Source: Azoarcus olearius (GTDB lineage Bacteria > Pseudomonadota > Gammaproteobacteria > Burkholderiales > Rhodocyclaceae). Taken from it: a stretch of 64,000 bases of DNA. Below the pieces are notes generated by a model, which saw only the letters and a list, made by a program, of their open reading frames with translations, did no database searches and was not told where the DNA came from. Within the stretch, counting starts at the first letter, position 1. Each line of letters begins with the position of its first letter. Of the stretch, positions 47,446 through 56,206 are shown piece after piece. The stretch covers positions 2,790,001 to 2,854,000 of the forward strand of contig NZ_CP016210.1 in the NCBI RefSeq assembly GCF_001682385.1. The letters are read 5' to 3'. The position numbers were made by a program, and so were the translations under genes.

Positions 47446-50049
47446 TCACGCCAACACCTCCACCCGTCCGCTGCGCCCATCCACGCGGATGCGCTGGCCG
47501 TCCTGCAGCACGCTGCGGATGCCCGGCAGATTGACCACCGCGGGGATGCCGAATTCGCGCGCGACGATCGCGCCGTGCGACAGATAGCCGCCGGTCTCCA
47601 TCACGAGGCCGCCCGCCCGCAGGAAGAGCGGCGTCCAGCCGGGATCGGTGGCGGGCGCGACGAGGATTTCGCCCGCCCCCAGGCGCGCGCCTTCCGCCGG
47701 ATGGTCGATCAGCCGCGCGATCCCTTCCACATGCCCGGTGCCGACCGCGATGCCGCGCCAGCCGCCGGCCGCCGCGCTTGCGTCGACGCCTTCCACCGGC
47801 GCCGGCGGGGCGCTGCCCTCCTCGATCACGTCCGCCGCGCAATGCCGCTCCCATTCGGCAAAGCGGTGCCGGCGCTCGGCCACCCGTTCGCGGAAAGCTG
47901 CGGGGGCAAGGCGACGGTGCAGCGCGGCCTCCATCTCCCACGGCAGCAGGTCGAAAGCATGCTCGGGGCGCTCCAGCATGCCCTCCGCCTGCATCCGGCG
48001 ACCGACTTCGAGCAGGCGCAGGCGCGCCACTTCACCGTAGGCCGTCATGGCGCTGCGCGCCAACTCGCGATCCGGCGTTTCGTCGCGCGCGGCCTTCAGC
48101 CACTGCCGCGCCCAGCCCCGGCGGCTGCGCGGCAGCGCCGCGGCAAGCTGCGCCCACGCGGCGGCGGCCGCTTCGCGCTGGCGGCGCACCAGCGCCGCGT
48201 GGTCCACCGCCGCCAGCGCCGGCAGGGAATCGAGCAGATAGGCCGGCTCCTCGCGCCAGCGCGGCGAGCGCACATAGGATTCGTGCACGCTGCGGTGACC
48301 GTAGGTATCGAGAAAGCGCGCGAACTCGGTGCGGAACGGCGCGTCCGCCGGCAGCGCGGCGAAGTCGTAGGGCGCCCCGGCCTGCAGCCAGGCCGACACC
48401 CGCGGGTCCGCCATCGCGCGGCGCGCGATCGCCATCAGCTCGTAACCCTGGCGCGCGCTGACGCTGCCCTCGCCACCGGCCATCAGCGCCGCGACCAGGC
48501 TGTGGCCCTGGCCCGGCAGGTAGCGCTCCACCAGCTCCAGCAACATGTGCAGATTGCCGCCGGACGAGCCCTGCAGCAGCAACAGGCCATCCTGCGCCTG
48601 CACATGCGGAAAGGCGGAGGCAAGCCGGGTCGCGAGTTCGGCGTCCGACAGCGCGCGCAGGTCCTCGGCCCGCCAGCGCCGGCAGATATCGAACGCGGCC
48701 CGCGCCTGCTCGCGGCCGCGCCGGCGCAGTGCCGGGGTTCGCACCAGGTAGCGCAGCATGTAGGCCAGGCCCTTCAGGCGTGCCCGCCAGTCGCGCGGCG
48801 TAACGCGGATCTCCGGGTGGTGGCCGCCGAGCAGGCGGTTCATCGCCGCCGGGCTCACCCCGAACCCGTCGTAGCCTTCCCACTGGATGAACGCGGCGTT
48901 GAGATAGAGCCGGCCGTTGAACAAGCGGGCGCGACGCGCCCCGGCGAGCAGCGGGAAGCCCGCGCTGCGGTAGCCGGCCTCCAGCAACAGGTCGACCAGC
49001 CCGCGGCTCACCGCCCAGTCCATCGCCTGCATCGGTAGCGGCACCACGTCGCGGGTGTTGCCGTTGGACCAGATCGCGTTTTGCCCCGCGAGCGCGGGAT
49101 AGGTGTGCCACGGCCGCGCGGTCACCGGGCGCGCCTGCAGCAGCCAGAACTTCGCGCCGTCCCAAGCCCACTCCAGGTCGTACCAGGGGGCGCCGAAATC
49201 GAGTGCATGGGCGGCGTCGCGCACCAGCGCCGCAAGCTCGCAGGCGCGTGCGTCGTCCAGCGCCGGCGCAGCCTGCGGCGTCAGGGGCTCGCGCCGGGTG
49301 CCGCCGCCTTGCGCCGGGAGCACGCGCACGGCCTGCCCGCCCCCGTCGCGGCGCTGCACGGCAAACCCGCCGCTCACCGGGTCTTCCTGCAGCACGGTGC
49401 GCTCGCCCGCCACCAGTCCGCCGACCAGCGCTTCACCCAGGCCGTGCACCGCCTCGATCACATAAAGGTCCTCGCGTCCGCTCGCCGGGTCGCAGCTGAA
49501 GGCAACGCCGGAGGCCCGTGCCGGCAGCAGCGGCATCACCACCACCGCCATCGCGGCCTCGCCCTCCGGGATACCGAAACGCGCCCGGTAGGCGGCGGCC
49601 TGCGGCGTCCATAACGAAGCCCACACCTCGCGCACCGCATCGGCCAGCGCGGCCGCGCCGACCACGTTGAGCACGCTGTGGTGGATGCCGGCGAAGGACG
49701 CGCTGCCGGAATCCTCCTGCGGGGCGGACGAGCGCACCGCAAGCGGAAGGTCCGTCCAGCCGCGCTCGCGCACCGCCTGCTCCAGCGCGTACGCCACCGC
49801 GTCCGGCAGCGGCGCGCGCAGCAGCGCGGCGCGGCGGGCGCCGAGCGCGCCGCCATCGCTGCCATCCGGCAACAGCGCCAGCCCGGTTTCCGCCGCGGCG
49901 CGGTGGTAGGCGGCGGTGGTCAGCACCGCCCCGGCAGGCACCGGCAGGCCGTAGCGCGCCAGCAGCCCCAGCCCGGCGCCTTTTCCGCCGGCGAGCGCGG
50001 TCAGGCCGGCCGCGTCGGGCAGATCCATCAGCAGCGGCACGGCGCTCAT
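47446..50049 (-). CDS. rph: Rifampicin-phosphotransferase-like PEP-synthase-family enzyme
   Basis: This 867-residue enzyme has an N-terminal ATP-grasp domain (GGKGAGLGLLARYGLPVPAG, AVRSSAPQEDSGSASFAG, GVAFSCDPASGRED). A long helical middle domain follows, then a C-terminal swivelling histidine domain (GGYLSHGAIVAREFGIPAVV). The architecture, the length and the phospho-histidine at position 825 coincide with my memory of Listeria rifampicin phosphotransferase (867 residues, His825). Phosphoenolpyruvate synthase itself has a different C-terminal part, so it is excluded. Many environmental bacteria carry such genes and the native substrate may be another compound. The start overlaps the stop of the TetR gene (ATGA). 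Confidence 0.75.
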   Translation of the reverse strand: MSAVPLLMDLPDAAGLTALAGGKGAGLGLLARYGLPVPAGAVLTTAAYHRAAAETGLALLPDGSDGGALGARRAALLRAPLPDAVAYALEQAVRERGWTDLPLAVRSSAPQEDSGSASFAGIHHSVLNVVGAAALADAVREVWASLWTPQAAAYRARFGIPEGEAAMAVVVMPLLPARASGVAFSCDPASGREDLYVIEAVHGLGEALVGGLVAGERTVLQEDPVSGGFAVQRRDGGGQAVRVLPAQGGGTRREPLTPQAAPALDDARACELAALVRDAAHALDFGAPWYDLEWAWDGAKFWLLQARPVTARPWHTYPALAGQNAIWSNGNTRDVVPLPMQAMDWAVSRGLVDLLLEAGYRSAGFPLLAGARRARLFNGRLYLNAAFIQWEGYDGFGVSPAAMNRLLGGHHPEIRVTPRDWRARLKGLAYMLRYLVRTPALRRRGREQARAAFDICRRWRAEDLRALSDAELATRLASAFPHVQAQDGLLLLQGSSGGNLHMLLELVERYLPGQGHSLVAALMAGGEGSVSARQGYELMAIARRAMADPRVSAWLQAGAPYDFAALPADAPFRTEFARFLDTYGHRSVHESYVRSPRWREEPAYLLDSLPALAAVDHAALVRRQREAAAAAWAQLAAALPRSRRGWARQWLKAARDETPDRELARSAMTAYGEVARLRLLEVGRRMQAEGMLERPEHAFDLLPWEMEAALHRRLAPAAFRERVAERRHRFAEWERHCAADVIEEGSAPPAPVEGVDASAAAGGWRGIAVGTGHVEGIARLIDHPAEGARLGAGEILVAPATDPGWTPLFLRAGGLVMETGGYLSHGAIVAREFGIPAVVNLPGIRSVLQDGQRIRVDGRSGRVEVLA

Positions 50050-50657
50050 CGCGACACCTCCGCCAGCGCGCCGGTCAGGAAGAGGTCGAGCATGGTGTCG
50101 AACTCCTGCGCCAGCGAACTACCGGGTTTCTGTACCCACGCCACCATGCAGGCCAGATGCAGGAACACCAGATAGCCGGTGAGGTGGGCCAGCGGCAGAT
50201 CGCGCCGGATCTCGCCGCGCGCCTGGCCGGCTTCCAGCAGCTGCGCATAGACGCGATCCAACCCGCTGCGTCCCTCGGCGGCGGGCAGGTTGATGGGTTG
50301 GCCGAGCCGGTAGCGCAGGTAGGGTCCGACGTATTCGCGGTGCTGCTCGAAGTAGCTCGCGTTCAGGCGCACGAACTCGCGCAGCCGGGAGGCGCAGTCG
50401 GGCAGCATCTGCAGCCGGGCCAGCAGCTCCGGCAGCACGGCGCCGAAATCCATGTGGAAGCGGTGGCGTACCAGCGCTTCTTTAACGGGGAAGTGGTTGT
50501 AGAGCGTGCCTTTGGCCACGTCCGCCGCGGCGGCGATCTGCTCCATCGTGACATTGCCGTAGCCATGGCGGGCAAACAGTTCGAAGGCGATGCCGACGAG
50601 ATGGTCGGCGGTCTGCTGGCGCTTGCGGCTGCGGCGGTCGGGAGGAAGTTCGGACAT
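50046..50657 (-). CDS. TetR-family regulator upstream of phosphotransferase
   Basis: This 203-residue regulator has a TetR HTH (ADHLVGIAFELFARHGYGNV, AAAADVAKGTLYNHFPVKEA) and a helical ligand domain. The ATG at 50657 is preferred to a GTG at 50663 because AAAGG is better spaced. It is the first gene of a two- or three-gene operon (tetR, rph-like, KTSC). A dyad at 50675-50704 just upstream is its probable operator, implying autoregulation together with the enzyme. Confidence 0.9.
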   Translation of the reverse strand: MSELPPDRRSRKRQQTADHLVGIAFELFARHGYGNVTMEQIAAAADVAKGTLYNHFPVKEALVRHRFHMDFGAVLPELLARLQMLPDCASRLREFVRLNASYFEQHREYVGPYLRYRLGQPINLPAAEGRSGLDRVYAQLLEAGQARGEIRRDLPLAHLTGYLVFLHLACMVAWVQKPGSSLAQEFDTMLDLFLTGALAEVSR

Positions 50658-50674
50658 GGGCACGCACCTTTAAC

Positions 50675-50704
50675 TGAACGACGAACAAAATTGTACGACG
50701 TTCA
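50675..50704. promoter_or_regulatory. Imperfect 30-bp dyad, probable TetR operator
   Basis: The outer arms TGAACG and CGTTCA are perfect complements, and the inner ACAA and TTGT also pair, around a central AA. It lies 18 bp upstream of the TetR start codon within an AT-rich pocket, where an autorepressor would bind. Confidence 0.5.
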
Positions 50705-50832
50705 ATTTATGCAAACAAGGCAGCGTGTCGGGACCAAATCAGGCCAGGGCGGACGCTGAGAACACCGCCAGCGTGATGGCGGACCTCCGTGTTCACCGGG
50801 GGCCGGGGAACATCCGCGGCGGACGTCCAGGA

Positions 50833-51153
50833 TCAATAGCGCCGCTGGTGATACTGCGCGACCAGCACCTGGATCTTGAGCCGGATGATGTCGGCCAGCA
50901 TGCGCATCTTCCGGTCGTGTTCCTGATGCGCGATGTCATAGATCTGCTTCTTCAGCGTCTCGTCGCCTTCCGCCGGCAGGCTCAGCGACCACTCGGTGAA
51001 GAAGGCGTCATAGCTGTCGACCGTCTTGATGAGGTCGAAGCGGATCTTTTCCCGGTCTTTCTCCGGGATGGTTTTCAGTGCCTTGTCGATGACGGCTTCG
51101 AGGTCCGAGCTTTTGCCGGCATCCTGACGCGGAAACTGGATGATTTCAGACAT
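50833..51153 (-). CDS. Small charged helical protein, unrecognised
   Basis: This 106-residue protein with AGGGAGG ahead of its ATG at 51153 is probably real. It is helical and highly charged (IDKALKTIPEKDREKIRFDL, YDIAHQEHDRKMRMLADIIR), with no membrane segment, signal or metal motif. No family was recognised. It stands alone between the TetR gene's upstream region and the transporter gene. Confidence 0.65.
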   Translation of the reverse strand: MSEIIQFPRQDAGKSSDLEAVIDKALKTIPEKDREKIRFDLIKTVDSYDAFFTEWSLSLPAEGDETLKKQIYDIAHQEHDRKMRMLADIIRLKIQVLVAQYHQRRY

Positions 51154-51318
51154 GGCGCCTCCCTAGCGTATGAGCACGGCTGGCAGCGGATTCAATTTTC
51201 GCGCCAGCGCTAAGCCCCTCATTTTCCTGGGATACAGGTTGGCGACTGTGTCGTTCGTGACAATCCGCCGGGCGTGGAATGTCGCAGCCCATCTCGCGGC
51301 CGGCCCTTGCGCGGGGGC

Positions 51319-53163
51319 TCAGAACGGAAACAGCAGCGGCACCAGCGCCACGCACAGCACGCCGACCAGCAGCGCGAATGGCACCCCGATCCGCACGAAG
51401 TCGCCGAAGCGGTAGTTGCCGGGGCCGATCACCAGGGTGTTCACCGGCGACGACACCGGCGTCATGAAGGCTGCGGACGCCGCCAGCGCCACCGTCATGC
51501 CGAAGGGCTGCGGCGAGAGGCCGAGCTGCTGCGCAAGGCCGATCGCGATCGGCGCCATCAGCACCGCGGTGGCGGTATTCGAGATGAACAGCCCGACCAC
51601 CGCAGTCAGCCCGAACACCAGTGCCAGCAATGCGCGCGGCGAGGCCTCGCCGGTGAGCCCGAGCAGGCCGTCGACAATCCAGGCAATGCCGCCGGTCTTC
51701 TGCAGCGCGGTGGCGAAGGGCAACATCCCGACGATGAGGATCAGGCTTTGCCAGTGGATGCTGCGGTAGGCGGTGTCCATGTCGATGCAGCGCAGCGCGC
51801 CCAGCAGCAGGCAGCCGATCAGCGCCGCGATGACGTTGGGCACGACGCCGCTGATCATCAAGCCCACCGTCAGCGCCAGGCACAGCAAGGCATGCGGGGC
51901 ACGACGCGCCGCCGGCGCTGCTTCGTCGATCTCGGCCGGTAGCGTCAGCACCAGGAAATCGTGCGCCTGGGTGTGCAGCAGGCGGATCGACTTCCAGCTA
52001 CCCGCGATCAGCAGCGTGTCACCCAGCCGCAGCTTCTCGTTCAGCACGTCTTCCACCGGCTGGCCGTTGCGGCGCAGCCCCATTACGTTGATGCCGCGCT
52101 GCGAGCGCATCCGCAGGTCGAGGATGGACTTGCCGATCAACGCCGACTCCGGCGGCACCACGACCTCGGCCAGGCCGAGTTCGCGCGACAGGTCGGTGAA
52201 GTAGTCGTTGCGGAAGGCGCGCTCCTGCAGGCGCATTTCGGCGACGAAGGACGCAATGTCGAGGTCGGGCCGGGCGAAATCGACCAGCAGCACGTCGCCG
52301 GCGAGGATTTCGCGGTTGGCCGCGGTGGTCAGCATCTGCTGGCCGAACTGGCGCTCGCGCTCGATCGCGATCACGTTGGCGCCATAGCGCGCGCGCAACT
52401 GCAGCTCGCCGAGCGTGCGGCCTATCATCGGCGAATCGTCGTTCACCCGCAGGCGCCGCGCGCGGTCGAGCAGGCGGTAATGCTGGGCAAGTTCGCGCAG
52501 GCGCCGGCGCGGGCGGGATCTCGCGGCCGCGGTGGCGCCGCCGCCCAGCCAGCGCCGCGCCAGCAGCATGTAGCCGATGCCGCAGGCGAGGATGAGCGCG
52601 CCGAGCGGGGTGAAGTCGAAGAAGGCGAAGCCGGCGGCGCCAAAGCGCACGAGTTCGCCGCTGACCACCATGTTGGGCGGCGTACCGACCAGCGTCAGCA
52701 TGCCGCTGATCAGCGCGGCGAACGCGAGCGGCATCATCAACCGCGCCGCCGGAACCTGAAGGCGCGCGGCGATGCCCACCGCCACCGGGATGAAGATGGC
52801 GACGACCCCGGTCGAACTCATTACCGAGCCCAGCCCGGCCACGGCCAGCATCAGCAGCACCAGCAGCCGTGTTTCGCTGTTGCCGGCGCGCGCCACCAGC
52901 CAGTCACCCACGCGATAGGCCACCCCGGTATGGACCAGCGCGCCACCGATGACGAAGAAGGCCGCGATCAGGATCACGCTGGGTTCGGCAAAGCCGGCCA
53001 GGGCTTCGCCGACGCTCAGCGTGCCGCCCAGCACCAGCCCCACGAGCGCGATCAGCGCGACCACGTCCATGCGCGGCCGGTTGGCGACGAAGCACGCCAC
53101 GCAGGCGGCGAGCAGACCGAACACCCACAGCATCGGGCCGTGTTGCACGAGCAGCGCGTTCAC
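51319..53163 (-). CDS. SLC13/DASS-type anion permease with two RCK_C domains
   Basis: This 614-residue inner-membrane transporter has two sets of helices separated by a ~180-residue cytoplasmic loop with two TrkA_C (RCK_C) regulatory domains (IGRTLGELQLRARYGANVIA and LIGKSILDLRMRSQRGINVM). Conserved SNT-like motifs occur in both halves (VGTPPNMVVSG, FISNTATAVLMAPIAIGLAQ and TPVSSPVNTLVIGPGNY). Such proteins move sulfate, dicarboxylates or similar anions with sodium or protons. The GTG at 53163 appears to be the start. Substrate undetermined. Confidence 0.88.
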   Translation of the reverse strand: MNALLVQHGPMLWVFGLLAACVACFVANRPRMDVVALIALVGLVLGGTLSVGEALAGFAEPSVILIAAFFVIGGALVHTGVAYRVGDWLVARAGNSETRLLVLLMLAVAGLGSVMSSTGVVAIFIPVAVGIAARLQVPAARLMMPLAFAALISGMLTLVGTPPNMVVSGELVRFGAAGFAFFDFTPLGALILACGIGYMLLARRWLGGGATAAARSRPRRRLRELAQHYRLLDRARRLRVNDDSPMIGRTLGELQLRARYGANVIAIERERQFGQQMLTTAANREILAGDVLLVDFARPDLDIASFVAEMRLQERAFRNDYFTDLSRELGLAEVVVPPESALIGKSILDLRMRSQRGINVMGLRRNGQPVEDVLNEKLRLGDTLLIAGSWKSIRLLHTQAHDFLVLTLPAEIDEAAPAARRAPHALLCLALTVGLMISGVVPNVIAALIGCLLLGALRCIDMDTAYRSIHWQSLILIVGMLPFATALQKTGGIAWIVDGLLGLTGEASPRALLALVFGLTAVVGLFISNTATAVLMAPIAIGLAQQLGLSPQPFGMTVALAASAAFMTPVSSPVNTLVIGPGNYRFGDFVRIGVPFALLVGVLCVALVPLLFPF

Positions 53164-53248
53164 TGGGCGCGCCTCCGCCGATCCCGGCTTCGCAAACTCG
53201 CCGCGTCACCGGCCGCCCGCAAGCCGGCGCCCGCCACAGGCCGCCCCC

Positions 53249-53638
53249 TCAACGCTCGCCGAAGAGCTGGTCGGCAAACTCCGTCAGCTCCTCCGGAATG
53301 CTCGCCAGCGGCGCCGAGGCGGTGGCCGCCACCCGCAGCAACTGCGCCACCACCTGCGGCTGCGGCAGCGTGACGCCGAAATACAGCGGCTGCCCGGCGC
53401 GGAAGATCGCCAGCGTGGGAAAGTTCTCGACGTCGATATCGCCTGCCAGCGCCGCGTCGTCCTCCACGTCCGCCCACGAGAACACCGCCTGCGGCTCGGC
53501 GGCGGCGAGCGTTTCGAGCAACGGACGGAATTCGCGGCAGGTGCCGCACCAGGCGGCGCAGAAGGACACCACCACCAGCGCGGCATCGGAGTCCTGCAGA
53601 TGTTGGGCCAGTTGGCCGACGGGAACGACGGTGGTCAT
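53249..53638 (-). CDS. Thioredoxin-like protein
   Basis: This 129-residue thioredoxin-fold protein has the redox motif WCGTC (Cys31, Cys34) in SFCAAWCGTCREF and the cis-proline in NFPTLAIFRAG. An additional cysteine sits four residues before the active site. There is no signal peptide, so it acts in the cytoplasm. Start MTTVVPVGQ at 53638. It is 85 bp upstream of the anion permease on the same strand. Confidence 0.88.
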   Translation of the reverse strand: MTTVVPVGQLAQHLQDSDAALVVVSFCAAWCGTCREFRPLLETLAAAEPQAVFSWADVEDDAALAGDIDVENFPTLAIFRAGQPLYFGVTLPQPQVVAQLLRVAATASAPLASIPEELTEFADQLFGER

Positions 53639-53742
53639 TGCGGCTGTGCACAAAATGGGCGGAAGGCCCGTACTTTGGACCAAAACTTTCCGTCCGCCTA
53701 CCCCAACCCGTGATCACCGCAGGGTCTTTTGTGCCCCCCCCC

Positions 53743-53783
53743 AAAAAAGATACCCGCGCAACTGCAAGGCAGTCGGCGGGTAT
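53743..53783 (-). terminator. Intrinsic terminator of the etf/beta-oxidation operon
   Basis: Read on the minus strand, ATACCCGC (from 53783) pairs with GCGGGTAT (ending 53750), with an inner ACTGC/GCAGT stem, and is followed by CTTTTTT (53749-53743). It lies 173 bp past the etfA stop. The rest of the 317-bp gap (53639-53955) shows nothing else convincing. Confidence 0.7.
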
Positions 53784-53955
53784 GGAACCGGCGGACGCGA
53801 GAGAAAGAGGAGACTTCGCCCACCGGGGGAATCTTTGAACGGCGTAGGGGCCGCGGCGGCAGTGCGCCGTGCAACGCGCCGCTGCGGACGGGTTGCCGGA
53901 GTCCGGGGAGAACCCGCTGCGGCGGCTCCTGCCCCGTCGTCCTGACGCGCCCGGC

Positions 53956-54882
53956 TCAGGCCGCGGTCAGCGCCGGTACCACCTCGAACAGGTCACCCAC
54001 CAGTCCATAGTCGGCCACCTGGAAGATCGGCGCTTCGGGGTCCTTGTTGATCGCCACGATCACCTTGGAGTCCTTCATGCCGGCCAGGTGCTGGATGGCA
54101 CCCGAGATGCCGACCGCGATGTAGAGCTGCGGCGCGACGATCTTGCCGGTCTGGCCGACCTGGTAGTCGTTGGGCACGTAGCCCGCATCGACCGCCGCGC
54201 GGCTCGCGCCGAGCGCGGCGCCGAGCTTGTCGGCGAGCGGTTCGAGCAGCGTGGTGTAGTTCTCGCCGCTGCCCAGGCCGCGACCGCCCGAGACGATGAT
54301 CTTGGCGGCGCCGAGTTCGGGACGCGCGCTCTTGGTGATCTCGCGCCCGACGAGGTTGGACTGGCCGGCATCCGCGCCGGTGGCGACTGCTTCGATCGCG
54401 GCACTACCGCCCTCGCCTGCTGCTTCGAACGCGGTGGTGCGCACGGTGATGACCTTGACCGCGTCGGCGCTCTTGACGGTGGCCAGCGCGTTGCCGGCGT
54501 AGATCGGGCGCACGAAGGTGTCGGCCGCTTCCACACCGACGATGTCGCTGATCTGCGCGACGTCGAGCAGCGCGGCCACGCGCGGCAGCGTGTTCTTGCC
54601 GGCGGAAGTCGACGGCGCGAGCACGTGGCTGTAGGCCGGCGCGAGCGTCTGCAGCAGCACGCTCACGTTCTCGGCGAGCTGGGCGTCCAGATGCGGGGCG
54701 TCGGCCACCAGCACCTTGGCGACGCCCGCCACCTTGGCAGCGGCTTCGGCCGCGCCGGCGCAGTTGCTGCCCGCGACGAGAACATGGATGTCACCGCCGA
54801 TCTTGGCGGCGGCCGTCACCGTGTTGAGCGTGGCGGCCTTGAGGGTGTGGTTGTCGTGTTCGGCAAGGACAAGAATGGCCAT
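53956..54882 (-). CDS. etfA: Electron transfer flavoprotein alpha subunit
   Basis: This 308-residue EtfA pairs with EtfB to pass electrons from acyl-CoA dehydrogenase to the quinone pool. The C-terminal FAD domain is intact: [57 protein letters not shown] and [20 protein letters not shown]. The start overlaps the etfB stop by one base (TGATG). It is the last gene of the leftward operon before the terminator. Confidence 0.97.
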   Translation of the reverse strand: MAILVLAEHDNHTLKAATLNTVTAAAKIGGDIHVLVAGSNCAGAAEAAAKVAGVAKVLVADAPHLDAQLAENVSVLLQTLAPAYSHVLAPSTSAGKNTLPRVAALLDVAQISDIVGVEAADTFVRPIYAGNALATVKSADAVKVITVRTTAFEAAGEGGSAAIEAVATGADAGQSNLVGREITKSARPELGAAKIIVSGGRGLGSGENYTTLLEPLADKLGAALGASRAAVDAGYVPNDYQVGQTGKIVAPQLYIAVGISGAIQHLAGMKDSKVIVAINKDPEAPIFQVADYGLVGDLFEVVPALTAA

Positions 54883-55631
54883 CAGAGCACCTTCGCTTCG
54901 TTCTTCAGTTTGTCGACCAGCTGGGCCACATCGGCGACCCGCACCCCGGCGCTGCGCTTGGGCGGCTCGGTCACTTTCAGCGTGGCGAGACGCGGCGCGA
55001 CATCGACGCCCAGATCGGCCGGCTTCACCGTGTCGAGCGGCTTCTTCTTCGCCTTCATGATGTTGGGCAGCGTCGCGTAGCGCGGCTCGTTCAGGCGCAG
55101 GTCGGTGGTCACCACCGCCGGCAGGCTGATCGCCACCGTTTCGAGACCGCCGTCGATTTCGCGGGTGACGGTGGCCTTGCCAGCCGCCAGGGTCAGCTTG
55201 GAGGCGAAGGTCGCCTGCGGCCAGCCCTTGAGCGCCGCCAGCATCTGGCCGGTCTGGTTGGAGTCGTCGTCGATCGCCTGCTTGCCGAGGATCACCAGCG
55301 TCGGCTCTTCCTTGTCGGCGAGCGCCTTCAGCAGCTTCGCCACAGCGAGCGGCTGCAGCTCCACATCGGTTTCCACCAGAATGCCGCGGTCCGCGCCGAT
55401 CGCCATCGCCGCACGCAGCGTCTCCTGGCAGGCCGCCACGCCGCAGCTCACCGCGACCACCTCGGTCGCCACGCCCGCTTCCTTCAGACGCACCGCTTCT
55501 TCAACCGCGATCTCGTCGAACGGGTTCATGCTCATCTTCACATTGGCCAGATCGACACCGCTGCCATCCGCCTTCACGCGGACTTTCACGTTGTAATCAA
55601 CCACGCGTTTTACGGGTACGAGGATCTTCAT
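54882..55631 (-). CDS. etfB: Electron transfer flavoprotein beta subunit
   Basis: This 249-residue EtfB has the usual length, start [19 protein letters not shown] and the conserved [19 protein letters not shown] and [20 protein letters not shown] motifs (AMP-binding region). The start at 55631 is set by family alignment. It lies 41 bp downstream of the MaoC gene and is coupled to etfA. Confidence 0.97.
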   Translation of the reverse strand: MKILVPVKRVVDYNVKVRVKADGSGVDLANVKMSMNPFDEIAVEEAVRLKEAGVATEVVAVSCGVAACQETLRAAMAIGADRGILVETDVELQPLAVAKLLKALADKEEPTLVILGKQAIDDDSNQTGQMLAALKGWPQATFASKLTLAAGKATVTREIDGGLETVAISLPAVVTTDLRLNEPRYATLPNIMKAKKKPLDTVKPADLGVDVAPRLATLKVTEPPKRSAGVRVADVAQLVDKLKNEAKVL

Positions 55632-55672
55632 TTGTCGTTTCTCGTTTAAACCAGGCAACAAACCATAGGGCG

Positions 55673-56206
55673 CTAGACAGCGGCTCCGCCCCCTCCCCCT
55701 TGAAGGGGGAGGGACGGAAAGCCCTCCCCCACATACCGCACAATCAAATCAAACACCGCCACCGGCTTGCCGCCGCCCTCACCTTCCACCGTCACCGACC
55801 AATCCGCCTGCCCGCCCTCGGCGCGCGGGGTCCATTGGTCCAGCACGATACGGGCCCGCACCCGGCTTCCGGCCACCGCGGGGGCGACGAAGCGCACCCG
55901 GTTCAGCCCATAGATCATCGCCATGCCGGCACCGTCGACCTGGACCACCTCCAGCATCGACGCCGCCGCCGCCGAGATCACCAGGAAGCCGTGGGCGATC
56001 GTGCCGCCGAAGGGCGACTCGGTCCGCGCCCGCTCCACATCCACATGAATCCACTGGTGGTCGCCGGTCACTTCGGCGAAGCCGTCGATGCGGTGCTGAC
56101 CCAGCGTCAGCCAGCGGCCGACCGCGACCTCGCGGCCCACGGCACGCGACAGTGCGTCGAGCGAGGCGAAGTGCGCGGTCTGCACGCCGGCTTCCTTCGC
56201 GTCCAT
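55673..56206 (-). CDS. MaoC-family (R)-hydratase
   Basis: This 177-residue hot-dog-fold hydratase has the hydratase-2 motif [18 protein letters not shown] (Asp49, His54) and [14 protein letters not shown]. It would hydrate a trans-enoyl-CoA to the (R)-3-hydroxyacyl-CoA. The last ~12 residues ([13 protein letters not shown]) are low-complexity and encoded by a dispersed repeat palindrome, so the original C-terminus may have ended sooner. The start overlaps the acyl-CoA dehydrogenase stop by one base. Confidence 0.88.
   Translation of the reverse strand: MDAKEAGVQTAHFASLDALSRAVGREVAVGRWLTLGQHRIDGFAEVTGDHQWIHVDVERARTESPFGGTIAHGFLVISAAAASMLEVVQVDGAGMAMIYGLNRVRFVAPAVAGSRVRARIVLDQWTPRAEGGQADWSVTVEGEGGGKPVAVFDLIVRYVGEGFPSLPLQGGGGGAAV
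55692..55712. repeat. Partial copy of dispersed repeat inside MaoC 3' end
   Basis: CCTCCCCCTT, G, AAGGGGGAGG form a perfect 21-bp palindrome equal to the outer end of the ~105-bp repeats at 58081-58310 and 59704-59934. Here only this end is present and it lies within the final codons of the MaoC gene. Confidence 0.6.
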
